Positions 11,505 to 21,589 of a DNA stretch of 64,000 nucleotides are shown here, one piece after another. Position 1 is the first letter of the stretch; the number at the start of each line of letters is the position of its first letter. The position numbers and the translations under genes were made by a program. Origin of the DNA: Galeruca laticollis (Eukaryota > Arthropoda > Insecta > Coleoptera > Chrysomelidae); contig OY998175.1 in the NCBI GenBank assembly GCA_963921935.1, forward strand, positions 157,788,809-157,852,808, in the 5' to 3' direction. Under the pieces are notes generated by a model that saw only the letters and a list, made by a program, of their open reading frames with translations, ran no database searches and was not told where the DNA came from.

Positions 11505-12050
11505 TTTTTTTTATTTACGAATCCGCATCAGCCTCAAGGGCTATTAGCGGTCTGTCGCTATATATTATGTTTGTTTAACATTATGAATAGATATTGACAT
11601 GTCACATGTTTTGTTTAAAGTACGTTTCAAATTTCATGGTAAAAGTTTGCGATTTGCAGATATTTAATAAGGTTTTTCACATTACTGCTGTTGTTTAAAG
11701 TATATGTCTCTGAAATCTCCTTTCCAAATTATTACCAAGAATCCTTTTCCTCTTTTTTAACCGCCTCTTTTACTATGTTTTTTTTTTAGTTATATAATTC
11801 CTTATCTTCTTGTGTTTTTGTTTGGAGGCATTACTTCATGTAGTTTTGTTTTCTTTTACTAATGTTTGTATTTCTTTGTTCCACCACTTAGTTCTTTTTA
11901 AATGTTTACTAAAATCAATTCCTCCACATATTCCCTCTGCTATTACCTGCGTTATTTCTTTAAATACTTTCAACCGCTTTTCGAGCGTCCATTCATTGTT
12001 TTCATTAATTATTTTTTCGATTACCCTGTCTATTTGGATTTCTTGCTAAA
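11505..12050 (-). mobile_element. Second LINE fragment with A-rich 3' end
   Basis: The minus strand reads 'LEKRLKVFKEITQVIAEG' and 'KRTKWWNKEIQTLVKENK' (12000-11830), like the endonuclease-to-RT linker of RTE/CR1-type LINEs ('WWN.E'). At 11510-11560 the minus strand reads 'cttgaggctgatgcgg' followed by an A-rich tail, as in a LINE 3' end. The middle of the element is missing. It lies directly upstream, in the same orientation, of the truncated start of the 6.6-11.5 kb LINE. Confidence 0.5.
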
Positions 12051-12054
12051 GCAG

Positions 12055-12300
12055 TAATGCAGGAGTGGCTAAAGAAACGGAAAATTCCATTTATTGACAA
12101 TATGACATATGAAATTAATAATTCATCAACCAAAATTCGAAATATATGGAATAAACAATATATTTTTATCAAATGGAGTCGACGTTATAAGATTATCGCC
12201 ATATCACCCCGAACTTAATCCAACATAATTCGGTTGCAATGAAACAATATGTGGTGATAGAAATGTCTTTCAGTTTTAATAAAGTCATCCAATACTGTGA
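12055..12300 (+). pseudogene. DDE transposase remnant (IS630/Tc1-like superfamily)
   Basis: The plus strand reads 'EWLKKRKIPFIDNMTYE' and, after a frameshift, 'VDVIRLSPYHPELNPT', matching the 'VLRLPPYHPELNPIE' block that carries the third catalytic residue in a common insect transposase family. The acidic residue itself is lost beyond 'LNPT'. Only this short piece remains. Confidence 0.6.
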
Positions 12301-12946
12301 CTATTTATATTTATGTTGTCTGACGTTATGTTATTATTTTCTGGCCTAAATCCGATATAACGATAATAGTTTCTATACTTCACAATAATCTCACTCAATT
12401 AACGATAAAAAGTCTTGTTTTTACTTATGGCGATGTCATACCCTCGATCCGATCATTAGAGAAGCCCACGGTCATAAACAAAGTGAGAACTGATTAGAGT
12501 TGGTAACACTGTACCCATACGCTGATGACCGTCTCACTAATTAACGTAAACAGCTATCTAAAGCCGGCTTGGCCTTATCTTTGCTGATATCCATTGATGA
12601 ATGAACATGCGCAGTGTCTGGTCTCATTAAGACACCAACTAGAGTAGCACGATCTCCCTGGTTAGCAGACTACCTGATCGGGTCCATATATACGATTACA
12701 GTTTCGTAAAAGATTAAGTAAAATTAAGTAAATTTACGTAGTAAGTTGATAACTTTTTATGTTCAATTGGAAATTATCGAGAATGCAAAGTGACATTTAT
12801 TCTTATATCGATAGTTCTAATTTCAACTTTTTTTGAAAGCTGTAAATACCATTGGTTTGAAGATTAGATTGAAGATGCATGAGAAAAAATTAAATATTTT
12901 GAACCTAATAAATAACCGGAATATGATTGAAGATGGAAATGGATCA
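12300..12946. other. Flank of the LTR element, no assignable content
   Basis: No protein match was seen. The sequence before 12947 continues after 16849 once the LTR element is removed. The frame 12833-13039 crosses into the 5' LTR and is not credible as a gene. Confidence 0.4.
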
Positions 12947-12951
12947 AGTTG

Positions 12952-13111
12952 TGATATGATTGTGTTATTTTATCTTTTGTGTTTATTGAATGGAAAAAAG
13001 TCAGCTGACAGCGCTTCTGATTTATTGGCATATTTGTGACAGATAAATAAATGGTGTCAGTTATAATTTCTCGTACTTACTTTAATTAAATGGTAGTTTC
13101 ACAATTCAATA
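12952..13111 (+). repeat. 5' LTR
   Basis: 160 bp from 'tgatatgattgtg' to 'cacaattcaata'. Aligns without gaps to 16685-16844. It is flanked outside by AGTTG. The LTR ends TG...TA rather than TG...CA if the 5-bp target duplication is taken as the boundary. Confidence 0.9.
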
Positions 13112-13123
13112 GTGGCGACGAGG
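13112..13123 (+). promoter_or_regulatory. Candidate tRNA primer-binding site
   Basis: 'gtggcgacgagg' starts directly after the LTR. TGGCGACG-type sites are used by Mag-like elements, by inference with a serine tRNA primer. I could not check the tRNA end. Confidence 0.5.
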
Positions 13124-13130
13124 AAAAGAA

Positions 13131-14300
13131 ATGTCGGAAGGGGGAGATTTACAGAAACTTAAGAAGACACGGGCTGTAATTAAAGGCCAAAAGACATGCA
13201 GAAGGTAACCCTACATTGAATGAGCTTAGTGTCAAGCTAAATGCTATTGCAGAATACTGGGAACATTATAAACGAATTCAGGATAGTATCGATTCTCTAA
13301 CTGATAAAAACGAGTTAGAGAACGAAATAGAATGTAGATGCAATGTTAAAGATGAATACTTACAAATTACAGCTAAATTACAGGATTTAATACAGGATCT
13401 AAAACCTGCTAGTTCAATTACTACACCTTACTCATACGATCAAACTGTTTGTACCTCACATGGTTTTACACCATGCAGCATCAATTTTACTCCTGATAAT
13501 CCTGATGAAACGATTACAAATTTTATTAGAAGAGTAGAGGTATTTCTACATCTAAAAGGTCAACTCATTGATGATAAAAAAAGGTTTACACATTACTGCA
13601 CGCCCTTACTCCCCAGTTGCACCAGTAGCTTTATGATATATGTGCTCCTGAAAATCAATTGTCAAAAAACTATAATGAGTTAGTACATCTAATACAGGAT
13701 TTTGTTTACCCACGGCCAAGCCAATTTGCTCTACAACACAAATTTATTTCTAGAACACAACACGAACATGAATCTGTAAACAGTTTTTCAGTAGCTCTCA
13801 AGAAAATGACGATTAACTGCGACTTTAATTGTGGATATGGAAAGTCCGTGGCAAAATGTTTCTCAAATTACAGTTTATTCGTGGGATTAATGACATGAAC
13901 ATTCGAACGAGATTGCTTCAAGATCGAGAGAAACGCACATACCAAGATATGGTTAACATAGCTTCGGCTATAGAGTTGGCCAAGTCAGAAAGTATGAGTA
14001 TACATAATAATACTACAGAACCAGTTGGACTAAATAAAATCGACACCAGAAATGTCAGTGACATTAGGAATAACAAAACAAGGGGCGACACGAATAGACA
14101 AACGCCTCTTAGCCCACAATCTTTAAGGTCAGGAATCGACAAAGTTAGAGGCAAATGTTAAAGATGTGGTTCATCTTCACACAGGGCTAATCAATGTCGA
14201 TTTATAGATACAGAATGTTGAAAGTGTAGAAAAGTTGGATACATTGCAAGTGTATTTTTACAGAAAATATCTCAACTATTGGTACCCAAAAATATGAGAC
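13131..14300 (+). pseudogene. gag: gag region of the Gypsy element, with CCHC knuckles
   Basis: Starts at ATG 13131 ('MSEGGDLQKLKKTRAV'), shifts frame near 13200, then reads 'LNELSVKLNAIAEYWEHYK' and, after a proline-poor linker, the capsid-like part 'TPDNPDETITNFIRRVE', 'LVHLIQDFVYPRPSQFAL' (13680-13730) and 'DREKRTYQDMVNIASAIE' (13920-13980). The knuckle region at 14155-14240 has 'RCGSSSHRANQC' and 'KCRKVGYIA', with at least one Cys position replaced by a stop. The product would coat the element RNA in the cytoplasm. At least three frameshifts occur. Confidence 0.85.
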
Positions 14301-16666
14301 ATCAAACTGAAAATGGATCTGAAAATAGTGAAAACGAATATGAAATCAACGTTCTCAGTGACAAATGCAATGACAAATTTATGGTTGAGATTAGCATATA
14401 AGGAAAGCCTGTACCCATGGATTTGTGCTGACTATAGAGTTACAGTGAACAAAGTCATGAAGGATGGAAACTATACGATACCTAGAATAGAAGAGATTCA
14501 CCCACAAATGAATGGAGGAAAACTATTTTGCACCTTGGATATTAGCAGCGCGTATCTTCACCTGAAAATGAATGAAGAAAGTGCACTCATGCAAACATTA
14601 AGTACACACAAAGGACTGTACAAAGTGAACCGCCTCATGTTTGGGGTAAAAGTAGCACCTTCTCTTTGGCAACAGTTTATGGACAAGACCTTACAAGGAA
14701 TAGAGGGAATACAATGCTTCTTCGACGACATTATATTACAGGGTAAAACGTCTGACGAATTAATGACAAAATTACGTATCGTCCTACAACGCTTATGAAA
14801 CGCCAACCTAAGACTGAACCAGGATAAGTGCAAATTCTTTAAAACCAGTGTACAGTATCGTGGACACGTTATTGACGCTCACGGCCTCCACAAAACAAAA
14901 GATAAAGTAACATCCATCATGAACAGTAAAAAACCAGAGAATATTAATGAGCTTCGGAAATTCCTTGGTCTAGCAAGCTAATATAATAAATTCATAAAAA
15001 ACTTAGCCACGATCCTTCACCCACTCAACAATCTACTTCAAAAGGACAAACCGTATATATGGACATCAAAATGTGAAGAAAGTTTCCAAATGGTAGAATC
15101 AGAGATAGCAAGTGATAATGTTCTCGTTCACTACAACCCAGATTTGCCCTTAGTACTTGCAACCGACGCACCTCCAGTGGGTCTTGAGCTATTATTTCTC
15201 ATCGTTACAGTGATGGAAGTGAAAGACCAATTAGTTTTGCCTCTCGCAGTTCAAAAAAATGTTAGCTGAACTACAGTCAAATTGACAAGGAAGCGACGGG
15301 CATCTATTGGGGACTAAAAAAATTTTTCCCCTACTGCTATGGTCGTAAATTTACCTTCATTACAGACCATAAACCGTTAGTGTCTATATTTAACACTACA
15401 AAGACACTTCCATCGAAATCTGCTACCAGACTATTCAACTACGCACACTTTCTGTTTTGTTTTGATTATAACATCGAATACAGAGGAATCTCTGATCATG
15501 CTAGCGTTGATTTTTTATCTTGTTTTCCTACAGAACACACTTCTCGTAACCTGATGGATAGCTGCAGCTTGTTTCAACTTAGTCAGCTTGATTCACTGCA
15601 AGTTGATAGTAAAGTGATTTGTACAACAACTGCTCACGACAAGAATCTACAACAAGTTTTACATGCAATCAAAAAGGGAGTATCAATAGAACAGTTTGGT
15701 TTTCACGACAACGAACTTATCCTGCAAGATGGATGTATTTTTAAGGCAGTAGGGTAGTAATTCCAGGAGATCTTCATCAGACTGTGCTTGAGGAATTGCA
15801 TGTCGGATATCTAGGCATAGAGAAAATGAAAGCACTAGCTAGAAGCTATTGTACATGGAAAGATATCGATCGAGGTATTGAACATATGGTAAAAACATGC
15901 AAACAATGTCGACTAAAACAAAATCAACCCAGCAAAGACGAAAATCATCCGTGGTTATCTCCTCGAGGTCCGTGGGAGAGAATCCATATTGACTTTGCAG
16001 GACCAATGCAAGGACAAAGGTACTTTATTGTGGTTGGCGGATTTACGAAGTGGGTTGAAGTAATTCTCACCAAAAACACTTCTTCAGATTGGTGCGTGAG
16101 ATAACTCAGAAGAATGTTTGCTACATTTGGCCTTCCATTGGTTTTAGTTTCAGACAATGGAAGCCAATTTACATCGGGCACGTTTCGACAGTTTTTATGT
16201 GCAAATGGTGCAGCACAGAAAAACTACAGCACCATACCACCCGTCATCGAACGGACAAGCGGAACGATTCGTTCCGACAGTGAAAAAGTCACTTACAGCA
16301 ATGAGAGAGGAGGGAGGAAAGCTGGACATCAAACTTTTTGGGCTCCCCATGCAGTTGCGACAAATCCCAAACACCACCGGATCGAATGCATACCATTTAA
16401 TGTACGGAAGGAAGATTCGAACTCACTTGAGCTTAATGCATCCCAAAATCGATCAAGAAACAACTACTACAAAGGAGGTAAAAAGGCGCTTTGATGTCGG
16501 GGACAGAGTTCAAGCACGGAATTACACAAATCCAAAACTTAAATGGGACTTTGGGAACATTGTAGAGAAAGAGAGTACTTTAATTCACAATATTAGAATG
16601 GACGATGACAGTATTTGGAGAAGACATATTGACCAGCTCCTGAAATGTGAAGTGTTCCAGTCCTAA
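14300..16666 (+). pseudogene. pol: pol region: RT, RNase H and integrase (protease mostly deleted)
   Basis: 'DKFMVEISI' and 'GKPVPMDL' are the start of a protease, but the sequence jumps straight to RT 'CADYRVTVNKV', so protease and the RT N-terminus are deleted. RT then shows 'KLFCTLDISSAYLHLK', 'RLMFGVKVAPSLWQ' and the catalytic 'CFFDDIIL'. RNase H is broken: 'LVLATDAP' and 'FTFITDHKPLVSIFN'. Integrase has the HHCC zinc site ('ELHVGYLGIEKMK' to 'CKQCRLKQ') and the D-D-E blocks 'ERIHIDFAGP', 'VLVSDNGSQFTSG' and 'PYHPSSNGQAER'. The frame changes several times and ends with a stop at 16666. Confidence 0.9.
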
Positions 16667-16667
16667 C

Positions 16668-16684
16668 AAATTTGAGGGGAGATT
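16668..16684 (+). other. Polypurine tract
   Basis: 'tttgaggggagatt' lies directly before the 3' LTR, the expected primer site for plus-strand DNA. Confidence 0.75.
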
Positions 16685-16844
16685 TGATATGATTGTGTTG
16701 TTTTACCATTTGTGTTTATTCAATGACAAAAAGTCAGCTGACAGCGCTTCTGATTTATTGGCATATTTTTGACAGATAGATAAATGGTGTTAGTTACATT
16801 TGCTGGTACTTATTTTAATTAAATAGTAGTTTTACAATACAATA
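16685..16844 (+). repeat. 3' LTR
   Basis: 160 bp, 'tgatatgattgtg' to 'ttacaatacaata'. It carries the shared internal block 'gtcagctgacagcgcttc'. Followed by AGTTG, the target duplication. Confidence 0.9.
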
Positions 16845-16849
16845 AGTTG

Positions 16850-17391
16850 ATATGAGACAACTGACAAGCAGGAGAGACCACAGATGTATTTTCAAAATTC
16901 ATGAAGAGGCATTTGTGGTAGTTCCTCGTATCAGGGATAGAGTACTTCAAAATTTTGGAAATGTTGAAGAAAACTATTCAATTTTCTGGTTATTTGCGGT
17001 AATATTCTGAAACCATGAAGACATTATCAGAATATACTTGTCCCTCCTCATATTCGACAGATTACTATAATACCCATGAAAATTTGTTTATTTCCGTCAT
17101 TTCGTCGGCCTTGAAATTATTAGACAACGAAATGAGCTTGGAGCCAGTTTCGAGCTTGAACAAAGATAGTTGTATAAATTCCGTGGTTTTTAACTAGGAG
17201 GACCATTTTTAAAAACCTGAATTACACCACTAAAAATTACTAAACAGTTGCTAGATTGGCGATGACATGAAATACTAGTCATACAAAAAATATACAGTCT
17301 GGAATTAATGGACCACAAATTTAATAATAATCAGGTTAATAGACAAATGGTGAAAGATCGTATGCCTTTTATTGAAAACGGACAAAAATGA
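16850..17391. other. Flank after the LTR element, no assignable content
   Basis: Continues the pre-insertion sequence. The short frame at 17015-17197 resembles nothing I know. Confidence 0.35.
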
Positions 17392-17712
17392 ACGGTTTTG
17401 AAGATTAAAACTAAATTTTCCGCATCTTTGAGATGCCCTGATTACCATTCTATCATAAAATTGTCACTTGTATACACTTCGAGGGATGTATCGTGTTAAT
17501 AAACCGAAATTTCTCCAGAAGTAACCAAAAATGCAGTATATCTGGATTTATAGAACCCGCTGTACCCGCTATAGTCAGATGAAAATCAATAGTGTACATC
17601 TGTGAGACACCTTGAACAATATTCAATCATAAAATTGATCAATCGTATACTCTCTGGAGGCTGTATCGTGCTAACAAACTAAAAATTCTCCTAAAATGAC
17701 AAAAATTTGGTA

Positions 17713-17938
17713 TTAGTGTTTTTAAATGAAACTCAAGGTCTCTAGTTAATTCCACAATATAATACAAGTTATTGAAAATTCTAAAAAATTGACAATTGTT
17801 TCGATAAATCAATATCATCGTCAGAATTGATTTATCTTGTATTATATTGTGGAATTAACTAGAGACCTTGAGTTTCATTTAAAAACACTAATATGAGCAT
17901 ATTCCACGAAGTGAGGGTCGAGACAGTCAATTTCATTA
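17713..17938 (-). mobile_element. Short Penelope-derived element with long inverted repeat and 12-bp target duplication
   Basis: Begins 'ttagtgtttttaaatgaaac' and ends 'gacagtcaatttcatta'. Arms of about 53 bp (17715-17768 and 17836-17889) pair almost perfectly. The 12-mer 'aaaaatttggta' flanks it at 17701-17712 and 17939-17950, and without the insert the R174 unit reads through. The same ends and arms occur in the larger PLE at 49577-51192, so this is probably a deleted PLE made of facing terminal repeats. It carries a hammerhead-like motif. Confidence 0.75.
17787..17828 (-). ncRNA. Hammerhead-ribozyme-like motif in the short PLE
   Basis: On the minus strand: 'aatt', core CTGACGA (17824-17818), stem II GATA/TATC with a 6-nt loop, GAAAC (17802-17798), loop AATT, GTC (17793-17791), then 'aatt'. 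This keeps CUGANGA, GAAA and a GUC cleavage triplet with a 2-bp stem III (AC/GT) and a 4-bp stem I. One extra U lies between the core and stem II. PLE terminal repeats are known to carry minimal hammerheads with short stem III. Activity is not shown. Confidence 0.6.
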
Positions 17939-18884
17939 AAAAATTTGGTACTTTTAGTACCATAGCACCCGTTGTACTGGCTTTAGTGAGGTGAATATCA
18001 ATAGGGTTCATATTTGAGACGCTTTGAATAATATCCAATCATAAAATTGATCACTTGTATATACTCTGGAGGCTGTTTCGTGCTAACAAACTGAATCTTC
18101 TCCAAAAATGACAAAAATATCGTACTTAAAGTACTGTAGTACTTGTTGTATTGGCTCTGCTAAGATAAAAATCAATATGGTTAATCTGTGAGATGTCCTG
18201 AATAATTTTCAATTATAAAATTTGTGACTTATTGAACTCCGGAGGCCGTATCGTGCTAACAAACTGAAATTTCTCGAAAAATGACAAAATGTCGTACTTC
18301 AAGTACCATAGCACCCGTTGTACTGGCTCTGGTGGGCTGAAAATCAATAGAGTTCATCTGTGACATGTCCTTAACAATATTCCATCATAAAATTGGTGAC
18401 TTATTGCACTCCGGAGGCGGTATCGTGCTAACAAGACATGTAAGAAAAAGTGGCCGACGACAACGACGACATACACACAGGATTTTTTTCTAAAAACCGT
18501 TTTTTCGTGTTGTCGTTGATGGAAAACGTAAAAATAACTCAACATTTTTTTTCAAAATTTCACTTTTTTTGTGGGTAAACCAATACTTTTCTCGCATATA
18601 GATAGGTTGGGCGGAAAAGTAATACAACGAATTGTGAAATTAAATCTATAAATAATTCCAAGGTCAGCGACTACTTTCATAAGATTTCTGATCAAATTCC
18701 GACTGAATGAACCACAATAGATGTAAATGGAATTATTCAGAGAGCCGAGAATGTATGATTGTCAAAAATTGAGCTATATGAGAAATAAAAATAAAAAATT
18801 TGTTTTAAATGAACACCTTCAAGTATGAAGTATCAGAAGTTGTTCCATTGCAAGTACAAGGTAAAATAACTCATTTGATTTGAA

Positions 18885-19250
18885 ATTTCCACTTGTTTCT
18901 TTTGAAAATTATCGTTGGGGGGGGTCCAACTTCACTCTATATATTGGGGTTTAACTAAGTAAGGGGAGGGGGGATTTTCTTTTTCTTGGTGGTGCATATG
19001 AGTGCATTACAAGTGGATTCCGATGCCACTTGTTTTTTTTTGAAAATTATCATTGGGGGGGCAACTTCACTCTATATATTGAGGTTTAACTAAGTAAGGA
19101 GAGGGGGGATTTTCTTTTTCTCGGTGGTGCACATGAGTGCATTATAAGTGGATTCTGATGTCACTTGTTTTTTTCGAAAATTATCATTTGGGGGGGGGGC
19201 AACTTCACTCTGAATAATGCGATACTACTAACTGAGGGAAGAGGTGCAAA
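18885..19250 (+). repeat. Minisatellite, period about 137 bp, 2.5-3 copies
   Basis: The marks 'gaaaattatc', a G-run of 7-10, 'caacttcactct' and 'ggggggattttctttttc' recur at about 18901, 19040 and 19177. The long G runs are unusual in this AT-rich window. Confidence 0.8.
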
Positions 19251-19499
19251 GTGTTATTTAGGTGGAGCATTATGATGCATTACAAGCGCTTGACGGAACA
19301 AAGTATAACATTGGAAAATTCCTATTGGGGAGAGGTGTTCTAGCGTGCATTCACCCCCCGCTTCATAAACAAATAGCTGTAGTCTCTCGGGAAATGTGGT
19401 GCAAAAAAAATCATTCATGGAGCATGTTGCTCCATTAGAAGTGTATTACGACCATATACCAACTTCACTGAGATCTTTTTTACCCTTCGGCTGTGGCAA

Positions 19500-20655
19500 A
19501 ATCAATTGTCCATTATAATTACAGGACCGTCTGTTCGTTTTTTTAGAAATCCAGTAAACAAGTTTTCTTACTTTCAAATAGCAAAGCGTCTTTAACCAAC
19601 CATGCTCAGATCCCGCATGAAGGATTATTGCCTTTTCCAGATGGATTTTTCAAGCCTATGAACAATTCATTAAGAAAAGCATATCTTTTATCTCGAATAG
19701 ATGTATCTACCCATATTTTGGAGTTTGTGTGACCTTCATTTAGTCACGTTTCATCAAGGTAACAAATGGATCTCAGTTCTCGCCTATACTGCCTGATGGA
19801 TCTTAGGTAATTTCTTCTCCATCTTGCAATATATTTGCATTGTATTAAAATACCCTTTCTATTTATTTCCAAGTTCCTATCTAAAAAAAATGTTATTTTC
19901 TTAGTACATACCATGAAATAAATAAATTAGTTCTCGTCTACCACGTCAAGTTTTTCCCAACACCTGATGCGAATATGACCACTCTATGTCAAATAGATTA
20001 TGGGAAGAGATATTGCCCTATTTAGTAGGAGCAGTTAAAATGGCATGCTCCCTACTTAGCCAGCAACGCGGATGTACCAAATAACCATGTTCTTCATGTT
20101 TGTGGATCAGTTGAGCCCGTGATAAGCGCTGGTAGCAGTCATATTTGTCGTCAAGGTCTGGCCTGATACCTGGTGATCCAAACATTCTAAATCAGCCACT
20201 TATCGACAGAAAAAATTTTATATTTCGACCTCTACACATAAAAGTGGGTCTCAATGTATTGAAGCTCTATCAACTGATGGAACCTTCTTCAAATATCTCA
20301 TTTCAGCATTTCCTGGCCTGTCATTTGAACATATGGAGGCAGGTGTGTTTGATAGTCCACAGATTCGGAAGCTCATTGAAAATAAACATTCCACTGAAAC
20401 TATGACACAAGTATGCTTGGTTAGCATTTAAAAAAGTCGTTCAAGACTTTTTAGAAACCAAAAGAGTTCAAAATTACATCGAAATTGAGTCTACCTTGCT
20501 GACTTTCCGGAAAATCTTGGTGTAGTAAGTAATAAACAGGGTACGCGATTTTACGAAGATTTGAAGGTTATTTATCGAGGTAGATGGGATAAACACGAGA
20601 TGGATTACTCTTGTTGGAGCATCAAGAGAGAATTTCCACAAATTAAACAATAAAA
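19500..20655 (+). pseudogene. Pseudogene of an insect TE-associated protein family of unknown function
   Basis: Frames read in order: 'GPSVRFFRNPVNKFSYF' (about 19525), a 'GCTK.PC..CLW' block at 20060-20100 (typical form GYTKYxCFLCxWDSRA), 'SSRSGLIPGDPNIL', 'IFRPLHIKVGLNVLK' (20215-20260), 'YAWLAFKKVVQDFL' and 'DFPENLGVVSNKQGTRFYE' ending in 'MDYSCWSIKREFPQIKQ' and a stop near 20652. I recognise this set of blocks from a protein family found in many copies in insect genomes, but I know no function for it. Internal stops and a short deletion before 'DFPENLG' show that it is dead. Confidence 0.65.
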
Positions 20656-20689
20656 CTATAAGCAGATAATTTTTTTACCTTGATATGTA

Positions 20690-21335
20690 TGTATACTCCT
20701 GTGTAATGAATACGATAATGAGATAACACATGAAGTAAATATGGCTCTAGTGATGTGCAGAGACCTTGCAGGGAAGAATTGGGGATGAAACCAATGTATT
20801 CTGAATTGTATGTATACCACCATTGTGAGATTTATCATTACGTACGGAGCTATAGTTTGGAGTGGCAGAACCAACCTACGGACAACGAGAGACAACCTCT
20901 CTAGAATTCAAGGGTTAGCATATATATGTATAACAGTGGCATTGAAAACATGCCCTTCAGCGGCTATGGAAGTAGTTCTAAACCCTATGCCACTGCACAT
21001 AGAGGTGGAAAGTGTAGCAGCGGGAACGCGACATAGTAGTGAGTAAAGAGGGAATTCTGAAGATAAAACTCCCCGTCCCTAGTTAGAGAACATGCCACAG
21101 GCTGAAATAAACCGTATAGTATATTGAAGAAGTTCAAAACAGAATATAGTAATAAAAAGGAGTGGTATCAAAACACCATTACTAAACATAGCATTAAATT
21201 GTATACAGACGTTTAAAAAACAAAGGAAGGAACTGTGATACAAGTGTATGGATCTGAAAGCATATTCCATGCAGAAATTTACGCTATTGAGAGATGCGTC
21301 CAGTTCAATATTAAGAAGAAATATAAGAACGAGGC
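20690..21335 (+). pseudogene. R1/LOA-type LINE ORF2, left part: RT thumb and start of RNase H
   Basis: Reads 'AGKNWGMKPM', 'YTTIVRFIITYGAIVWSG', 'RDNLSRIQGLAYICITVA', 'KTCPSAAMEVVLNPMPLH' and then the RNase H Glu block 'SESIFHAEIYAIERCVQF' followed by 'IKKKYKNEA' at 21325. The next expected block (second catalytic Asp) is found only at about 24430, after an inserted RTE-like element. RT palm and endonuclease are absent, so the copy is 5'-truncated. Confidence 0.8.
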
Positions 21336-21589
21336 TCTGACGACCGAACGTTGGTGGTACAACCATAGGTACATCGAAAAAATACAGGGCTAAATCCCTG
21401 TACAATGTGGAAGGCAACGGGATACCACCTTCACTAATTTTATCCCAAGAGACTCACAACGAATGGAATGAAATGAATACATTCAAACCAAAATGTTCCG
21501 AAGGTTTAAATTGTTCCCCAATCGGATCTTGGAGAGAACTGTGTAAAATGAGCATATAAATGAGAGATTAAGTTTAAGAAGAGAAGTCA

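Larger units (their letters stand above)
12947..16849 (+). mobile_element. Ty3/Gypsy LTR retrotransposon, Mag-like
   Basis: A complete but decayed insertion: target duplication AGTTG at 12947-12951 and 16845-16849, LTRs of 160 bp at each end, gag, a zinc knuckle, RT, RNase H, integrase and a polypurine tract. Integrase after RT places it in Ty3/Gypsy. The protein texture (for example 'STHKGLYKVNRLMFGVK') and very short LTRs suggest the Mag lineage. No env-like frame was seen. The LTRs differ at about 17 of 160 positions by my count, so the insertion is old. Confidence 0.92.
17392..18640 (+). repeat. R174 repeat family, copy 2: array of five units plus tail
   Basis: Starts 'aacggttttgaagattaaa'. 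The unit mark 'ggaggctgtatcgtgctaac' recurs at about 17481, 17656, 18068, 18241 and 18413, a period near 174 bp once the 238-bp insert and duplication at 17701-17938 is discounted. Each unit also carries 'agtaccatagcacccgttg' or 'gatttatagaacccg'. The tail has 'gtggccgacgacaacgac', 'aaaccaatacttttctcgca' and 'gttgggcggaaaa'. It is non-coding. This is the best copy in the window for defining the family. Confidence 0.85.

Noticed and set aside
12833..13039. 68-aa frame upstream of the Gypsy gag
   Set aside because: It crosses the junction of flanking DNA and 5' LTR, so it cannot be an ancestral gene.
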